From: Dehalococcoidia bacterium
Lineage (GTDB): Bacteria; Chloroflexota; Dehalococcoidia; GIF9; UBA5629
Direction of reading: 5' to 3'
Assembly: GCA_028715025.1 (NCBI GenBank)
Contig: JAQTLG010000114.1
Coordinates: forward strand, 1-5,889
Length of the DNA: 5,889 bases
Below are positions 4,347 to 5,889 of this stretch, piece by piece; position 1 is the first letter of the stretch; each line of letters starts with the position of its first letter. The notes below the pieces were generated by a model, which worked only from the letters and a program-made list of their open reading frames with translations, had not been told where the DNA came from and made no database searches. Position numbers and translations under genes: made by a program.

Positions 4347-5889
4347 ATGGGTAGAACAGTAGGCATAGATCTTGGAACAACTTTCAGCCTTGTGGCGACG
4401 ATGGAAGGCGGCGAGCCGGTAATCATCGCCAACCGAGAAGGGGAACGTTTGACACCATCGGTGGTAGCGGTGGATAAAAAAGGCGAACGGCTGGTAGGCT
4501 TGCTTGCCAAACGGCAGGCCATTACCAATCCGGAGAATACCATCTTCAGCATTAAACGTTTGATGGGCCGCAAGTTCAGCGACGCCGAGGTTCAAAACGA
4601 TATCAAACGGCTGCCCTATAAGATCGTTGAGGGGAGCAATGGCGACGCCAAAGTAATTATGGGCGGCAAGGAATACAGCCCCGCAGAGATATCGGCTATG
4701 ATCCTGCAGAAGCTGAAGCTGGACGCCGAAGCTTTCCTCGGCGACAAAGTGACCGATGCCGTTATCACAGTCCCGGCTTACTTCAACGACAGCCAGAGGC
4801 AGGCTACCAAGGATGCCGGCGTAATCGCCGGCCTCAACGTTATCCGTATAGTCAATGAGCCGACGGCGTCTGCACTGGCTTACGGCCTTGATAAGAAGAA
4901 AGAAGAGATGATCGCGGTTTACGACCTGGGTGGAGGAACCTTCGATATATCCATTCTGGAGCTTGGAGATGGTACCTTCCAGGTTAAATCCACTAACGGC
5001 GACACTCACCTCGGCGGCGACGATATCGACCTGAAGGTGATGGATTGGTTGACCGACGAGTTTAAAAAGGAGCAGGGCATCGATCTCCGTCAGGACAGGA
5101 TGGCCCTGCAACGTTTAAAGGACGCTGCGGAGAAAGCCAAGAGAGAGCTCTCAACGACCGGTCAAACCGAGATCAACCTTCCCTTTATCACCGCCGACGC
5201 TTCCGGGCCCAAGCACCTCAATATCACACTGACCCGCGCCAAGCTGGAACAGCTGTCCGCTGACCTGCTGGAGAAAAGTATCGAGCCGTGCAAGAAGGCC
5301 CTGTCGGATGCAGGCCTCACGGCCGCACAGGTTACTGATGTTATCCTGGTGGGCGGCCAGACCAGGATGCCCAGGGTACAGGAGATCGTACGCCAGTTCT
5401 TCGGTAAGGAGCCCATCAAGGGTATCAATCCGGACGAAGCTGTGGCACTGGGCGCAGCCATACAGGGCGGCGTTCTCAAAGGTGACGTCAAGGACATACT
5501 GCTACTCGATGTAACCCCCCTTACCCTCGGCATCGAAACGCTGGGTGGCGTAATGACTCCTCTTATCCCCAGGAACACCACCATACCTACTTCCAAGAGT
5601 CAGGTTTTCAGCACGGCCGCCGACAATCAGCCGAGCGTGGAGATTCATGTGCTGCAGGGCGAACGCCCCATGGCAGGCGACAACAAGACCCTCGGCAGGT
5701 TCATCCTGGACGGTATCCTGCCTGCACCCCGTGGCGTGCCTCAGGTAGAGGTCACCTTTGATCTCGATGCCAACGGCATCCTCAATGTCCGCGCGCAGGA
5801 CAAGGGCACCGGCAAGGAACAGAAGATTACCATTACAGCATCCAGCGGTTTGAGCAAGGATGAAGTAGAAAAGATGCGCCGCGAGGCCG
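4347..5889 (+). CDS. dnaK: Molecular chaperone DnaK (Hsp70), 3' end outside window
   Basis: The first 514 residues of DnaK are present in one unbroken frame to the window edge; the usual length of 610-640 means about 100-130 residues are missing. DnaK binds exposed hydrophobic peptides in an ATP-driven cycle with DnaJ and GrpE. In the nucleotide-binding domain I see phosphate loop 1 GIDLGTTFS (6-14), Lys70 at the catalytic position in SIKR, NEPTASALAYG, DLGGGTFD (193-200) and the adenosine motif VGGQTRMP (335-342). The interdomain linker DVKDILLLDVTP spans 380-391. The substrate-binding beta domain follows, including FSTAADNQPSVEIHVLQGER and the GILNV and SSGL strands; the lid is cut off. The segment after residue ~75 (DAEVQNDIKRLPYK) is the stretch present in proteobacterial DnaK and absent from Bacillus-type DnaK. 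Phe13 replaces the Asn usual in bacterial GTTNS. dnaK probably comes from the CIRCE-controlled operon and perhaps also the promoter at 4296-4323; dnaJ would commonly follow. Confidence 0.98.
   Translation, partial: MGRTVGIDLGTTFSLVATMEGGEPVIIANREGERLTPSVVAVDKKGERLVGLLAKRQAITNPENTIFSIKRLMGRKFSDAEVQNDIKRLPYKIVEGSNGDAKVIMGGKEYSPAEISAMILQKLKLDAEAFLGDKVTDAVITVPAYFNDSQRQATKDAGVIAGLNVIRIVNEPTASALAYGLDKKKEEMIAVYDLGGGTFDISILELGDGTFQVKSTNGDTHLGGDDIDLKVMDWLTDEFKKEQGIDLRQDRMALQRLKDAAEKAKRELSTTGQTEINLPFITADASGPKHLNITLTRAKLEQLSADLLEKSIEPCKKALSDAGLTAAQVTDVILVGGQTRMPRVQEIVRQFFGKEPIKGINPDEAVALGAAIQGGVLKGDVKDILLLDVTPLTLGIETLGGVMTPLIPRNTTIPTSKSQVFSTAADNQPSVEIHVLQGERPMAGDNKTLGRFILDGILPAPRGVPQVEVTFDLDANGILNVRAQDKGTGKEQKITITASSGLSKDEVEKMRREA

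Noticed and set aside
4314..5111. A 265-codon open frame on the minus strand opposite dnaK
   Set aside because: Long antisense open frames opposite hsp70/dnaK genes are a known by-product of codon bias. This one has no ribosome site I can see, a composition unlike a normal protein, and overlaps a certain gene.
5162..5596. Minus-strand 144-codon and plus-strand 68-codon open frames inside dnaK
   Set aside because: Both are out-of-frame shadows of dnaK; the Ser/Arg-rich translations show no family resemblance.
1..5889. Mobile element, CRISPR array, phage defence system or RNA gene
   Set aside because: I saw no regular repeats with spacers, terminal inverted repeats, transposase or nuclease motifs, or tRNA-like cloverleaf. 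Nearly all the sequence is accounted for by six genes and their control sites.

Overview
The window reads as a chromosomal segment of a free-living bacterium. The gene order hrcA-grpE-dnaK behind a CIRCE operator, a DnaK with the extra segment after residue ~75 that Bacillus-type DnaK lacks, and the wording of HrcA (TSAGSVP rather than TSAGR-P) and GrpE suggest a Chloroflexota (Dehalococcoidia-like) organism. That assignment is recalled family resemblance, not a search result. Base composition looks even and moderate, and I saw no mobile element, tRNA, rRNA or CRISPR array. All supported genes lie on the + strand.

Left part (1-2626), cell-envelope genes: the tail of an FxLYD-type protein (1-197) is followed by an extended -10 promoter (205-232). 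Next come two adjacent, homologous lipoprotein genes (268-1386 and 1415-2575). Each has a lipobox cysteine at residue 24, two tandem Ig/PKD-like beta-sandwich domains and a C-terminal domain of about 160 residues resembling the DNRLRE/CBM96-type jelly roll. They are 28 bp apart, look co-transcribed, and end at a strong GC-rich hairpin terminator (2601-2626). Their function is unknown; the architecture suggests surface display and binding.

Right part (2634-5889), heat-shock operon: a sigma-70-type promoter (2634-2662) is followed at once by a CIRCE operator (2673-2699). The right arm of CIRCE overlaps the Shine-Dalgarno of hrcA. hrcA (2702-3739) encodes the CIRCE-binding repressor, grpE (3758-4294, TTG start) the nucleotide-exchange factor, and dnaK (4347-beyond 5889) the Hsp70 chaperone, cut by the window edge about 100-130 residues before its expected end. 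A second plausible promoter with a perfect TATAAT lies just before dnaK and has no CIRCE. In the usual model the chaperone system limits HrcA activity, so hrcA, grpE and dnaK form an autoregulated loop.

Most of the window is ordinary. I see no clear sign of an undescribed multi-gene system. The items most worth a second look are the tandem lipoprotein pair, the possible Ig-like disulfide in only one of them, and the second, CIRCE-free dnaK promoter.
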